In this document: positions 34,780 to 45,758 of the stretch, one piece after another
Position numbering within the stretch: the stretch's first letter is position 1
Layout: each line of letters begins with the position of its first letter
Assembly (NCBI RefSeq): GCF_014284305.1
Contig: NZ_JACOFW010000003.1
Span: 24,476 to 88,475 of the forward strand
DNA length: 64,000 bases
Direction of reading: 5' to 3'
Origin: Affinundibacterium seohonense
GTDB taxonomy: Bacteria > Pseudomonadota > Gammaproteobacteria > Burkholderiales > Burkholderiaceae_D
Notes under the pieces: generated by a model
What the model was told of the DNA's origin: nothing
The model's database searches: none
Seen by the model: only the letters and a program-made list of their open reading frames with translations
Made by a program: the position numbers and the translations under genes

Positions 34780-37380
34780 TTAATGCGCTTCATGTGCTTC
34801 ATCGCCTTCCGCGCGTGCTTTTTCAAACGCTTTACCAAAGAACAAAGCATTTTCTAAAATACGGCGGCTGCCTAACCAGCCACTTCTAAAGCCTAAAGCA
34901 GCACTCGCCAAAATCACACTACCACTACCGACGCGTTGAGCTGTGATCGCTGCAGATCCAGCAATCCGTTTGGCATTTTCTGGAGACGCATATCCGCTCA
35001 ATACTGGTGAGCTAGTGTAGGCAGCGACGGTACCATAACGATCGCCTTCTAACTTATACACATCGGCTTGGCCGCGGAATACGGGCAAGATGTCGCGAGG
35101 AATACCGGCAGCGATGGGATGACTGCGATCAATCTCCGTTTCGAAGATCACGCCTGCAACCAAATCTTTGGCAGCGTTTGCATCTTGGTCTTTATAGGCT
35201 AAACGTCCTTCCTTGGCTTTCTTATCTTCTGCCTTATCGGCATCCGATTTTTTGCCTGCATCGCCTTTAACTAACTTCGTTTGCAAATAGGATTGGCTGC
35301 TCGCCCAATTCAATGCACCCTCAACGCCAATGATGACACCGCCCTGCTTAACAAAACGCTCGATATTTTTATTTGCTTCATCTGACAAGCGATACGTACC
35401 ATCACTCATCACAATATGCGTATAGCGTTCTAATTGTGTAGCGGCTAAACGATCAGTGCTGAGCATGGTTGCTGGCAAGCGAAGGTGCGTATCAATCCAA
35501 TGCCACAATTCACCTACTGAAGTTGAATCCAAACCTTGACCAGTTAACACTGCCACGCGCGGACGTTCTACCGTTTTCAAACTCGCGCTACCTAAATCAA
35601 CGCCTGTACCACCTGCGCCCGAACTTAATGCAAACACTTCAACGCTATGATTTGCCGTCGCTTTACGGATAATTTCTGCGACATTCGCAGCTGACGTGTT
35701 TTGCATCGCGACTGGAATAACGATACTGCCGATACCCAAGTCCTTAGTACCATCTGTCGTCTGTACGCGCATCGGCTTAGTTACCGTACGTAAGCGCAAA
35801 CCAGTCTGACTTAATTCCGCGAGCAAAGGCGCAGCATCATCATTGACCCATGAAAAAGCGTAAGCAATATTCGACTCTGCTTTCAAACTTGCCTTCGGCA
35901 AATCCTGTACTGGCTCGCCAATCACATCACCCGCGCTTTTGGCACTTGCCAAGTCATACGCTTTGGTCACACTCCACGCAGAGACATCGTAAAAGGTATT
36001 GTCCTTAAACTGCGTACGCAATTCGGTAATCCCTTCTAACAGACGGCTTTGACGCTGATTAAGTGGAACCGCGATCGCATTACGTGCGTCATAACGTTGA
36101 CCATTGATGGTGACGCTGCCTTTAACTTGATGCACGGCGATACCATGTTGTTTCAACAGATTCGAAAAATCGCGTAAGCGGGCTGGATTATTTTCAGCGG
36201 CAAACAACATCGCGCGATTGGGATCGGCTTGCGCCATTTTCTTTGCTTCGTCATAGAAGTTCTTTTGATGCGCAATCAATTGATCGCGAATCGCATCTGC
36301 AGCTTGAATTGTGCTGAACGAAGTCGTAATCTGATTCGCAATCGTGTGATCAAATTTCAGTAAGCCATTGCGTGAATCCTGAATATGACCACGTGAACTA
36401 GCTTGTTCAAACAAAATACCAACACTGCCTTGCAAGTCTGGATAGGTCGACCCTTTACCGTAGTAAAAATCGTCAAAAGCTTCGCGGCTGAAATACAACT
36501 CACCGCGTGCATCCAAGGCCTGCGCATGAAACTTTGCAATCGCCTCGGTCAAGGTTTGATTATTCGCCGGTGTCAAAGGATGGGTGCGGGTTGGCACGCC
36601 GGGTTGGAAGAAATAGGTTGCATCTGTGCCTTGTTCATGAAAATCACCGAACACATGCGGACGCCATGTTTGGAATGTCGCAACGTGTGCGCGGGATTCT
36701 GGATGTTGCAACCATAACCAATCACGATTGAGATCAAACCAATAATGATTACCGCGACCACTTGGCCAGCCTTCACGATGCTCTAGCGTATTTGGATCGC
36801 TGACCAAAGTCTGACCACGATTGCTATTCGCCCAGTTCGCAAAACGCGCTAAGCCATCGGGATTCAGCATAGGATCGATCACAACCACGGTGCGCTCTAA
36901 CATCTCGTTGACGGATTTATCCATTGAACTTGCGAGGTGCCATGCCACCGCTGGTGCGGCGTTTGCTCCACTAGGTTCATTGCCGTGTACGCTGTAGCCA
37001 AGATAGACGACCAAAGGTGTATCGCTTTCGCCACGTCCACGTGCTGCTTCAATCTCGCTCAAGCGTTGATGATTTTTTTCGCTCGTGATAATCACATTCA
37101 AAATCGGACGGCGCTCGTGCGAATAACCAACTACACGCACTTTGACACGTGGCGATTGGCTTGCCAATAATTGATAGTAGGAAGTTAGTTGCTCAGGACG
37201 CGCATGCCACTCACCCAACTCAAATCCTAAAACCGATGCTGGTGCACTGATCTTGTCGGCACGAGCATGTGCAGGAATAACCGATTGGGGCGTTGCTGCA
37301 TAAGCCGAATAAACAGGTGCAGCACTAAGTGAAATACAAAACGCGAGGCTGACCGCTTGAGCGATTTTTTTAAGGGACAT
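34780..37380 (-). CDS. M14 family metallopeptidase (zinc carboxypeptidase-like), exported
   Basis: About 866 aa. Signal peptide (SLKKIAQAVSLAFCISLSAAP), M14 catalytic domain at about 60-380 with zinc ligands H and E in SVHGNEPSG and later H in FGDFHEQG, and DLNRDW for substrate binding. A large C-terminal part (VAVLTGQGLDSTSVGELWHWID..., IVMSDGTYRLSDEANKNIERFVKQGG) resembles a class I glutamine-amidotransferase-like fold, often fused to this peptidase type. The ATG at 37380 has AAGGAA upstream and gives a normal signal peptide; the frame extends to 37431. It hydrolyses peptides outside the cytoplasm; exact substrate unknown. Confidence 0.9.
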   Translation of the reverse strand: MSLKKIAQAVSLAFCISLSAAPVYSAYAATPQSVIPAHARADKISAPASVLGFELGEWHARPEQLTSYYQLLASQSPRVKVRVVGYSHERRPILNVIITSEKNHQRLSEIEAARGRGESDTPLVVYLGYSVHGNEPSGANAAPAVAWHLASSMDKSVNEMLERTVVVIDPMLNPDGLARFANWANSNRGQTLVSDPNTLEHREGWPSGRGNHYWFDLNRDWLWLQHPESRAHVATFQTWRPHVFGDFHEQGTDATYFFQPGVPTRTHPLTPANNQTLTEAIAKFHAQALDARGELYFSREAFDDFYYGKGSTYPDLQGSVGILFEQASSRGHIQDSRNGLLKFDHTIANQITTSFSTIQAADAIRDQLIAHQKNFYDEAKKMAQADPNRAMLFAAENNPARLRDFSNLLKQHGIAVHQVKGSVTINGQRYDARNAIAVPLNQRQSRLLEGITELRTQFKDNTFYDVSAWSVTKAYDLASAKSAGDVIGEPVQDLPKASLKAESNIAYAFSWVNDDAAPLLAELSQTGLRLRTVTKPMRVQTTDGTKDLGIGSIVIPVAMQNTSAANVAEIIRKATANHSVEVFALSSGAGGTGVDLGSASLKTVERPRVAVLTGQGLDSTSVGELWHWIDTHLRLPATMLSTDRLAATQLERYTHIVMSDGTYRLSDEANKNIERFVKQGGVIIGVEGALNWASSQSYLQTKLVKGDAGKKSDADKAEDKKAKEGRLAYKDQDANAAKDLVAGVIFETEIDRSHPIAAGIPRDILPVFRGQADVYKLEGDRYGTVAAYTSSPVLSGYASPENAKRIAGSAAITAQRVGSGSVILASAALGFRSGWLGSRRILENALFFGKAFEKARAEGDEAHEAH

Positions 37381-37584
37381 GGGATTCCTTTTTGTTGTGA
37401 ATTGCAGACCGGGTGTTGAGCTATGATGCAATGACTTACAGCATTAGCTTAGCGGCTTTGGAGCAATTTTCTAACAATTAGTTCAAACTTGCAAAATAAC
37501 ATTTACTAACAAGCTAGTTCGCACTAAGTGATTAAGGAAAGCATGCCTCTTTATCGAGAAATCGAAAGAAGTCTAGTTTTCAAG

Positions 37585-37622
37585 CGAAAAAAATCCCTCA
37601 AAGCCAACGAAGTTTGAGGGAT
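37585..37622 (-). terminator. Terminator of the SQR operon
   Basis: ATCCCTCAAA (37593-37602) pairs with TTTGAGGGAT (37613-37622) and is followed on minus by a run of T. Confidence 0.9.
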
Positions 37623-37655
37623 CGAAAAGTGTTGATAATACGTTGTTGAACAGCT

Positions 37656-39406
<1,751 letters not shown>

Positions 39407-39496
39407 GGTTTGGCTCCTATCAATTCTCCAACTTGCAAACTCGATGGTGGGTTGCAACCCGCCCTATACTTCTCAACCGTCAAAGTGATGTGCGAT

Positions 39497-39706
39497 TTAA
39501 TCGCCAGCCTTCAATCCCAACTTACGCATGATCGTTTCCATCAAACACCACTTAGTGATCCCGCTCTGCAAAATATTGACACCAACAAAAGCAGTGAATG
39601 CCAAGAACCATTGATTCATAAAAATCGGGCTACCAGGAATACCTAAAGCCAAGCTCAACAAAATAAATGTACCTGCTACTACGCGAACCATTTGCCATGA
39701 AGTCAT
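39497..39706 (-). CDS. DUF2892 membrane protein (YgaP transmembrane-domain type)
   Basis: 69 aa: MTSWQMVRVVAGTFILLSLALG, two membrane helices and the terminal signature NILQSGITKWCLMETIMRKLGL. This matches the DUF2892 module that forms the membrane part of the rhodanese YgaP. No rhodanese domain is attached. AGGAG precedes the ATG at 39706. In sulfur-related operons it is frequent, but its role is unknown. Confidence 0.88.
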   Translation of the reverse strand: MTSWQMVRVVAGTFILLSLALGIPGSPIFMNQWFLAFTAFVGVNILQSGITKWCLMETIMRKLGLKAGD

Positions 39707-39738
39707 GTTATTTCTCCTCAATATAACAACGTAAAAAA

Positions 39739-42700
39739 TTAAACTTGCTCTGCTACGACATCTGAAGCCACTTCCGAAATCCCTGCTTCATGTTTCTTGC
39801 GATACGCCATGAAGTACAGCAAAGGAATCACGACCAAGGTCAACAAAGTCGAGACAAAAATACCGAAGATCAATGAGATCGCTAAACCATTAAAGATAGG
39901 ATCATCGAGAATAAAGAAAGCACCCATCATCGCTGCCAATCCAGTTAATGCAATCGGTTGTGCGCGTGTAATTGCCGAGCTCACCACGGCTTCTTTAAAC
40001 GCCATACCTTCGGCAATTTGCACATGAATAAAGTCGACTAACAAAATGGAATTGCGCACAATAATCCCCGCTAAGGCGATCATGCCTATCATGCTCGTTG
40101 CCGTATATTGCGCACCCAAAATCGCATGTCCTGGCATCACACCAATAATCGTCAGTGGAATTGGTGCCATGATGATGAGCGGCGTCAAATAAGAACCAAA
40201 CTGCGCAACCACCAACAGATAAATCAAAATCAAGCCAACCGCATAAGCCGCACCCATGTCACGGAAAGTTTCATACGTGACTTGCCATTCGCCATCCCAT
40301 TTCAAACTAAAGCCGCGATAAGGATCTTGTGGTGCGCTAATGAAAAACTCCTCTAACTTACCGCCACCTGGGGTCACGATCTTCGCGATTTCACTACGCA
40401 TGGCAAACATGCCGTACAGCGGGCTATCAACTTTACCTGCCATATCCGCAACCACAAAATTCACTGGCAAACCATCTTTGTGATACAGAGGTTGTTCGCG
40501 CAAAGTGTCTGTCACAGTCACAAGTTCGCGAATCGGCACAATGCCGCCTTGGGCATTCTTTACACCTAAGGACAACAAGGTATCGAGACTACCCTGCTCG
40601 CTAATTGGCAAGTGCAAATTCGCTGCGACTGGATATTTGCTTTCATCATGCAGGTAAGCAGCAGAATCACCCGCTAAGCCTGCACGCAAAGTCATCACGA
40701 TGCTGGACTGTGCGATCCCTAGCTGCGCAGCTTTCTTTCTATCGACGATCAACAACTTGCGCGGCGCATGCAAAATACTGCTGTCATCCACATCAACAAT
40801 GCCCTCGGATTTTTCAAACACGGCGCGTACTTGCTTAGCGACCTGACGGCGCTCTTCATCGCTAGGACCATAAATTTCTGCAACGATCGGTGCCAAAACA
40901 GGTGGACCAGGTGGGACTTCGACGACTTTCACATTGGCTTCTGGATCTAACTTTTTCGCCAAAGCTTGTAATTGAGGACGAACACGGGTTGCGATCACAT
41001 GACTCTTATCGGAGCGATGACTTTTATCGACAAGATTGACTTGAATATCACCGACCTCGCCACCTGAACGCAAATAGTATTGACGTACTAAACCGTTGAA
41101 ATTAATCGGCGCGGCCGTACCTGCATACGCTTGATAGTCACTAACTTCAGGAACCGTCTGCAAATAATTGCCGAGTTCACGCAAGACCGCTGCCGTTTTT
41201 TCGGCTGGCGTGCCCGCAGGCATATCGACGATCACTTGAAATTCAGACTTATTATCAAAAGGCAGCATCTTCAATTGCACCCATCCAATCACAGGCAAGG
41301 CAACAGATAAAGCAATCAAACCAGCCACACCAAGACCGAGCTTTTTACGATTCTTGCTGCCGGTTTTGTCGTCCAAAAATGGCTTAAATATCTTGCGGAA
41401 AGTTGGCTCCAATTTGCTCGCCAAACCATCGTGCGCATGATGACCTTCTTTCATACAGATACGTGCTAACCAAGGCGTTACGACAAAAGCGATCGCCAAT
41501 GACAACAACATCCCCATACTTGCGTTAATCGGGATTGGGCTCATGTATGGACCCATCAAACCACTGACGAATGCCATCGGCAATAAAGCGGCAATGACCG
41601 TAAATGTCGCCAAAATCGTTGGCCCACCGACTTCATCCACTGCACCTGGAATAATTTCTGTCAGCGTTTTATGTGGGAATAAGGCTTGATGGCGATGGAT
41701 GTTTTCCACCACCACAATCGCATCATCGACCAAAATGCCGATAGAGAAAATCAAAGCGAAAAGTGAAACACGATTGAGCGTAAAGCCCCAAGCCCAAGAG
41801 GCGAACAAGGTTACTGTCAAAGTCAAAATCACCGCCGTACCAACGATGGCGGCTTCACGACGACCAAGTGCGATGAAGACTAATGCGACAACGGACAAGG
41901 TCGCAAACAACAGTTTTTGGATAAGCTTTTTCGCTTTATCATCTGCCGTTTGACCATAGTTACGACTGACAGACACTTCGACATCAGCAGGGATTACTGC
42001 ATTCTTCAATGTCTCGACGCGGCTGATGACAGTATTTGCCACTTCAACGGCATTTTGACCTGGCTTTTTCGTAATCGCGATGGTGATCGCTGGATACTCC
42101 GCGGCATCTTTACCAGCAGTACCGTGCCAAACGTATTGACTCGCTGGCAATGCACCATCTTCAATCTTTGCGACGTCTTGCAAGAAAATAGGACGTTTGT
42201 TTTTCACGGCAACGACTAACTCACCAACGCTTTGCGCATCACGCAAAAATGGGCCCGCTTCAATTGCAACGCTTTGATTACCGGCGCTCAATTCGCCACT
42301 AGGCAGACCCAAATTTGCTGCACGCAAAGCGCCTTGCAAATCCATCACGGTCAAATCATTTGCAGCTAACTTAGTTGGATCAAGTTCAATGTTAATCGCA
42401 CGTCCGGGTCCGCCTATGCTGACCACTTCACGTGTTCCTGGCACGCGCTTGATATCTGCCTCAATGCTATGCGCGACACGTTCCAAAGCGGCTGCGCCAG
42501 TTTCGGTATTCTTACTCCACAGAGTTAAAGAAACGATAGGCACATCATCGATGCCTTTCGGTTTCACTAAAGGCTCGAGCGTACCGAGATTTGCGGGTAG
42601 CCAATCGCGATTGCTGTGAATGGTGTTATACAAACGCACCAAAGCTTCAGTACGTGGCACACCCACTTTAAACTGCACAGTGATAATGGCAATACCGGGA

Positions 42701-42996
42701 CGTGCGACAGACATCACATGTTCGACATCGGCAATCTGACTCAAGACCTGCTCAGCAGGAATCGCCACCATCTGCTCAACATCTTTCACTGATGCTCCTG
42801 GAAATGGAATCAGCACATTCGCCATCGTGACATTAATCTGCGGCTCTTCTTCGCGTGGTGTCACCATGACTGCAAACAGCCCTAGTAAAAAGGCGACCAA
42901 CGCCAACAGAGGCGTAATTTGCGATGCTTGAAAAAATGCAGCAATCCTGCCAGATACGCCCATTGTTTTCGCTTTGATCATATCGTTGTCAGACAT
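39739..42996 (-). CDS. RND efflux transporter, inner-membrane permease
   Basis: 1085 aa, with the AcrB-like plan of twelve helices and two large periplasmic loops. TM4 holds the proton-relay pair in ILVDDAIVVVENIHRH. The TM10 position that is Lys940 in AcrB is Arg (GIIVRNSILLVDF). The N-terminal TPREEEPQI strip marks a clade apart from classical AcrB. AAGGAG precedes the start. The adaptor is 36 bp upstream, but no outer membrane channel is encoded nearby, so it must borrow a TolC-like partner. Substrate unknown; the operon points to a sulfur compound or thiol conjugate (inference). Confidence 0.93.
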   Translation of the reverse strand: MSDNDMIKAKTMGVSGRIAAFFQASQITPLLALVAFLLGLFAVMVTPREEEPQINVTMANVLIPFPGASVKDVEQMVAIPAEQVLSQIADVEHVMSVARPGIAIITVQFKVGVPRTEALVRLYNTIHSNRDWLPANLGTLEPLVKPKGIDDVPIVSLTLWSKNTETGAAALERVAHSIEADIKRVPGTREVVSIGGPGRAINIELDPTKLAANDLTVMDLQGALRAANLGLPSGELSAGNQSVAIEAGPFLRDAQSVGELVVAVKNKRPIFLQDVAKIEDGALPASQYVWHGTAGKDAAEYPAITIAITKKPGQNAVEVANTVISRVETLKNAVIPADVEVSVSRNYGQTADDKAKKLIQKLLFATLSVVALVFIALGRREAAIVGTAVILTLTVTLFASWAWGFTLNRVSLFALIFSIGILVDDAIVVVENIHRHQALFPHKTLTEIIPGAVDEVGGPTILATFTVIAALLPMAFVSGLMGPYMSPIPINASMGMLLSLAIAFVVTPWLARICMKEGHHAHDGLASKLEPTFRKIFKPFLDDKTGSKNRKKLGLGVAGLIALSVALPVIGWVQLKMLPFDNKSEFQVIVDMPAGTPAEKTAAVLRELGNYLQTVPEVSDYQAYAGTAAPINFNGLVRQYYLRSGGEVGDIQVNLVDKSHRSDKSHVIATRVRPQLQALAKKLDPEANVKVVEVPPGPPVLAPIVAEIYGPSDEERRQVAKQVRAVFEKSEGIVDVDDSSILHAPRKLLIVDRKKAAQLGIAQSSIVMTLRAGLAGDSAAYLHDESKYPVAANLHLPISEQGSLDTLLSLGVKNAQGGIVPIRELVTVTDTLREQPLYHKDGLPVNFVVADMAGKVDSPLYGMFAMRSEIAKIVTPGGGKLEEFFISAPQDPYRGFSLKWDGEWQVTYETFRDMGAAYAVGLILIYLLVVAQFGSYLTPLIIMAPIPLTIIGVMPGHAILGAQYTATSMIGMIALAGIIVRNSILLVDFIHVQIAEGMAFKEAVVSSAITRAQPIALTGLAAMMGAFFILDDPIFNGLAISLIFGIFVSTLLTLVVIPLLYFMAYRKKHEAGISEVASDVVAEQV

Positions 42997-43032
42997 GTTC
43001 GCTCCTTCTTGTTGAGGTAGGTGCTGATTCGT

Positions 43033-44169
43033 TTATTGGCTTACTGGTTTGCTAGCGTTTGCTGCCGCTAAAGGATCGATGGCGATCATTTCACCTGCCG
43101 CGACACCACTAAGAATTTCTTGTTCGTTGAGTAGCATCGGACCAGGTTTCACTTGACGCAAGATCGGCTTTCCTTGCGCGTTGATCACATACACAGCATG
43201 TAATTCAGCACGACGAATAACCGCGCTGCGTGGCACATACAAACGATTGACGCTCGCACCTTTCGCAGTAGTCGAATCAGCATTCAAAGATAAATTGACA
43301 CGCGCAAATAAGCCGGGATTGACTGCCTGCACATCTGCTGGCAGATCAAAGCGCACTTGTACCGTATGCGTAGCTGCATCGGACAAAGGCAGGATCGTCA
43401 TTTTTCTAGGTTTAACAAAGCGCTGCGCTGCTGGCAAAGATGGAAACTCGATTTGCAGATTTTGTTCAGCTTTCAATTGACTGATACGTGCTTGCGGCAC
43501 GGTGACAATCACGCGTAGTTCCTTAGGGTCATACACGGTCATAATTGGTTTACCTGGCATCACCATTTCACCGACTGCGGATGGCATTTCGGACACGATG
43601 CCGTTATATGGCGCATTGATGGTATAAAAGCCAGATTGCGTTTGCACCGCGCCAGCTTGGGCAATTTGTGAATTCGCTTGCGCGCTGGCAGACTTGAATT
43701 GCGCTAAAGCGCGATCCAATTGCGCTTGGCTAATGTAATTTTTTTCGAACAACAATTTTTGACGTTCGTAATCTTTCTCTGCAACCGCAAGATTCGATTT
43801 AGCTGCATCGACTTGGGCTTTGCTCGCATTGAATTCTTGTTGTGCTGCACGTGCATCCATGCGCACCAGCAATTGACCCGCTTTTACCACATCGCCCGCT
43901 TGCACTGGCAACTGCACAATCGCACCGGCAATCTGTGCCGAGATCACAGTATTTCTGACTGCCTCAACCACGCCATCAACACTTAAATTGCTATCGCCGT
44001 TCACAGCTCTCACCGCAACGGACTTTAAACCTGAGTTGGCAGCGACATTCGTCGATGCTAGGTTTACTGCAGGCTTTTGTGCTAACGCCTGAGTTTGCGA
44101 GAAAGTGGCAAGAATCAGCATGAACAACACGGCAGGCTTACGTAGATAATTTGTCGACAACAGTGTCAT
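43033..44169 (-). CDS. RND periplasmic adaptor (membrane fusion protein)
   Basis: 378 aa: signal peptide (KPAVLFMLILATFSQTQALA), split lipoyl/biotinyl-like halves (VSAQIAGAIVQLPVQAGDVVKAGQLLVRMD and FYTINAPYNGIVSEMPSAVGEMVMPG), a coiled-coil hairpin at about 105-165 (NASKAQVDAAKSNLAVAEKDYERQKLLFEKNYISQAQLD) and beta-barrel and membrane-proximal regions. First gene of the minus operon; GGGGAG precedes the start. The promoter and an ArsR-type operator lie just upstream. Confidence 0.93.
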   Translation of the reverse strand: MTLLSTNYLRKPAVLFMLILATFSQTQALAQKPAVNLASTNVAANSGLKSVAVRAVNGDSNLSVDGVVEAVRNTVISAQIAGAIVQLPVQAGDVVKAGQLLVRMDARAAQQEFNASKAQVDAAKSNLAVAEKDYERQKLLFEKNYISQAQLDRALAQFKSASAQANSQIAQAGAVQTQSGFYTINAPYNGIVSEMPSAVGEMVMPGKPIMTVYDPKELRVIVTVPQARISQLKAEQNLQIEFPSLPAAQRFVKPRKMTILPLSDAATHTVQVRFDLPADVQAVNPGLFARVNLSLNADSTTAKGASVNRLYVPRSAVIRRAELHAVYVINAQGKPILRQVKPGPMLLNEQEILSGVAAGEMIAIDPLAAANASKPVSQ

Positions 44170-44247
44170 GGTGGTGACTCCCCTAAATTTCGGAATAAAT
44201 CAAAAGTAAATAGAAGACAAAAATTAAATTGCTATCTCATGCCACAC

Positions 44248-44276
44248 ATAATATACTTATTTGCGCACATGCGCAA
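44248..44276 (-). promoter_or_regulatory. Promoter of the RND-trxC-sqr operon
   Basis: On minus: -35 TTGCGC (44276-44271), 17-bp spacer, -10 TATTAT (44253-44248). The operator palindrome covers the -35 box and part of the spacer. Confidence 0.65.
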
Positions 44277-44278
44277 AT
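44259..44278. promoter_or_regulatory. ArsR-type operator 1
   Basis: ATTTGCGCA-CA-TGCGCAAAT: two perfect 9-bp arms with a two-base spacer, in the arsR / adaptor divergent region and over the -35 of the pump operon. Confidence 0.75.
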
Positions 44279-44289
44279 AGTAAATAGAC

Positions 44290-44304
44290 TTTTTGCGCAA
44301 ATAG
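44290..44304. promoter_or_regulatory. ArsR-type operator 2
   Basis: TTTTTGCGCAAATAG contains the compact palindrome TTTGCGCAAA and repeats the TGCGCAAATAG half of operator 1 24 bp further on. It lies 25 bp before the arsR start, consistent with autorepression. Confidence 0.6.
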
Positions 44305-44329
44305 ACAAAAATTTATTATAGAGGGTATC

Positions 44330-44737
44330 ATGATGGATCCATTCACTCAGACATGTACAAATATGGAAGGTTTATCAGAACTTGCGCTAAATCACGTTGC
44401 CCAATACTTTTCCGCACTTTCAGAGCCGACCCGGCTCAAGATTTTGAATAATCTGCGTGATGGGGAAAAAAATGTTGGTGATTTAGCGAGCGCATGCGAC
44501 TGCTCACAGGCAAATGTCTCCCGCCACTTATCGACCCTAGCAAAACACGGCATGGTGGTGCGCGAAGGGCGGGGTACCGCGGTGTACTACCGCATTGCAG
44601 ATGATTCTATTTATGCCTTGTGTGATTTAGTCTGCGGCAATGTGGCGCGCCAGTTAGAATCACAAGCCTCGTTATTAGGTGGATTGCAGAGTAAAAAATC
44701 TGATGGGCTAACGACACTCAACGCCGTAAAAGCCTAG
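44330..44737 (+). CDS. ArsR/SmtB-family repressor, thiol-rich
   Basis: 135-aa winged-helix regulator: LSEPTRLKILNNLRDGEKNVGDLASACDCSQANVSRHLSTLAKHGMVVREGRGTAVYYRI. Five cysteines are present: C9, C56 and C58 (ACDCSQ, at the recognition-helix entry) and C98, C102 (LCDLVC, in the C-terminal dimer helix). The pattern is not the simple two-Cys plan of BigR/SqrR, so the inducer could be a persulfide or a thiophilic metal. It should repress the divergent pump-trxC-sqr operon through the nearby operators. Start MMD: ATG at 44330 or 44333. The stop overlaps the convergent TauE stop in one CTAG. Confidence 0.9.
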   Translation: MMDPFTQTCTNMEGLSELALNHVAQYFSALSEPTRLKILNNLRDGEKNVGDLASACDCSQANVSRHLSTLAKHGMVVREGRGTAVYYRIADDSIYALCDLVCGNVARQLESQASLLGGLQSKKSDGLTTLNAVKA

Positions 44738-45540
44738 AGCGATTTCCATAGAAAACTCAGAGCAACCGCGGTTAACATTGCTGCAAAAATTAACTGCACT
44801 GTTTTTGAGTCCAACAGATTCGCCAACTGTCGTCCCATTAATACGCCAGCAATAGAAGCGCCAGCAAACCACAAAGAAAATAACAGCGGCAGCTCGACGC
44901 CATGCAAGACTGCAGAACTCACCCCGACTGCGCCAACCAATGCGATCACCATCAGCGATGTTGCTGCTGCGCTTTGTATCGTTAAATTCGTAAAATGCCG
45001 CAATAAAGGGACAATAATAAAACCACCACCGACGCCCAATAGGCCAGTTGCGAATCCTGCGCATGCGCCAATCAGTCCGATGATCATCGCGGTCGCCCAA
45101 CTCCAGTTAAACCGTCCAGTCTGATGATTGACCATCGCCATGGCATCACTTTTCACAGAGGAACTCGCATTGGTACGCACTTGTAAAATCAAACGTGTCA
45201 CAACCACCATCAACACCGCGGAGAAGGCTAACATCAAGCCTCGCTGGGACATTTTCTGTGCAAACAAAACACCCAGTGTCGTCATCGGTGCTCCGGCGAG
45301 CGCCATCAAGATTGCCGCTTTATACCGAACCTGCCCACGACGCAATCCGTCAATCGCACCAATCAAAGCCCCCAAGCTCACTGCAAGCAAAGCGACTGGC
45401 ATCGCTTGCTGCATACTCCATCCTTGGCTATACACCAATGCGGGCACGGCAAGCATACCGCCGCCAGCACCAGTTAAACCCATGATCAACCCGACCACGG
45501 TGCCAATCAAAATAATCAGTAATAGTGTGAGTAAGCTCAT
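44734..45540 (-). CDS. TauE/SafE-family sulfite or sulfonate exporter
   Basis: About 268 aa with eight membrane helices and the repeated glycine motif GLTGAGGGMLAVPAL and GLLGVGGGFIIVPLL that marks the two halves of TauE/SafE proteins. Family members export sulfite, sulfoacetate or related anions; here sulfite from the persulfide dioxygenase is the natural cargo (inference). The ATG at 45540 is preferred; the frame extends to a TTG at 45570. It converges on arsR with a 4-bp overlap. Confidence 0.88.
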   Translation of the reverse strand: MSLLTLLLIILIGTVVGLIMGLTGAGGGMLAVPALVYSQGWSMQQAMPVALLAVSLGALIGAIDGLRRGQVRYKAAILMALAGAPMTTLGVLFAQKMSQRGLMLAFSAVLMVVVTRLILQVRTNASSSVKSDAMAMVNHQTGRFNWSWATAMIIGLIGACAGFATGLLGVGGGFIIVPLLRHFTNLTIQSAAATSLMVIALVGAVGVSSAVLHGVELPLLFSLWFAGASIAGVLMGRQLANLLDSKTVQLIFAAMLTAVALSFLWKSL

Positions 45541-45695
45541 GGCTTCCGTATTGGGAGGAGCAAGGTCCAAAAAGATGATTTATCAAAATCAAAAAGAAAA
45601 AAAAGGCAGCACTCGCCTTTCACGAACCACATTATGTGGCAAATCAAAACAAAGCGAAACAATTGTGGTTTCAAAGGCAGTTATTAGAAATTATC

Positions 45696-45723
45696 TTGCA
45701 TTCAAAAACTGGTTTGCTATGAT
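45696..45723 (+). promoter_or_regulatory. Sigma-70 promoter of the persulfide dioxygenase gene
   Basis: TTGCAT (45696-45701), 16-bp spacer, TATGAT (45718-45723), 35 bp before the ATG. An imperfect palindrome CCACATTATGTGG lies upstream at 45626-45638; the TGCGCAAAT operator is not present. Confidence 0.6.
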
Positions 45724-45758
45724 GACCCATCACTATTTTGTAGTAGCACTTTCGCCGA

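Noticed and set aside
44330-44737. Arsenic resistance operon
   Set aside because: No arsB, arsC or arsenate genes are present; neighbours concern sulfide.
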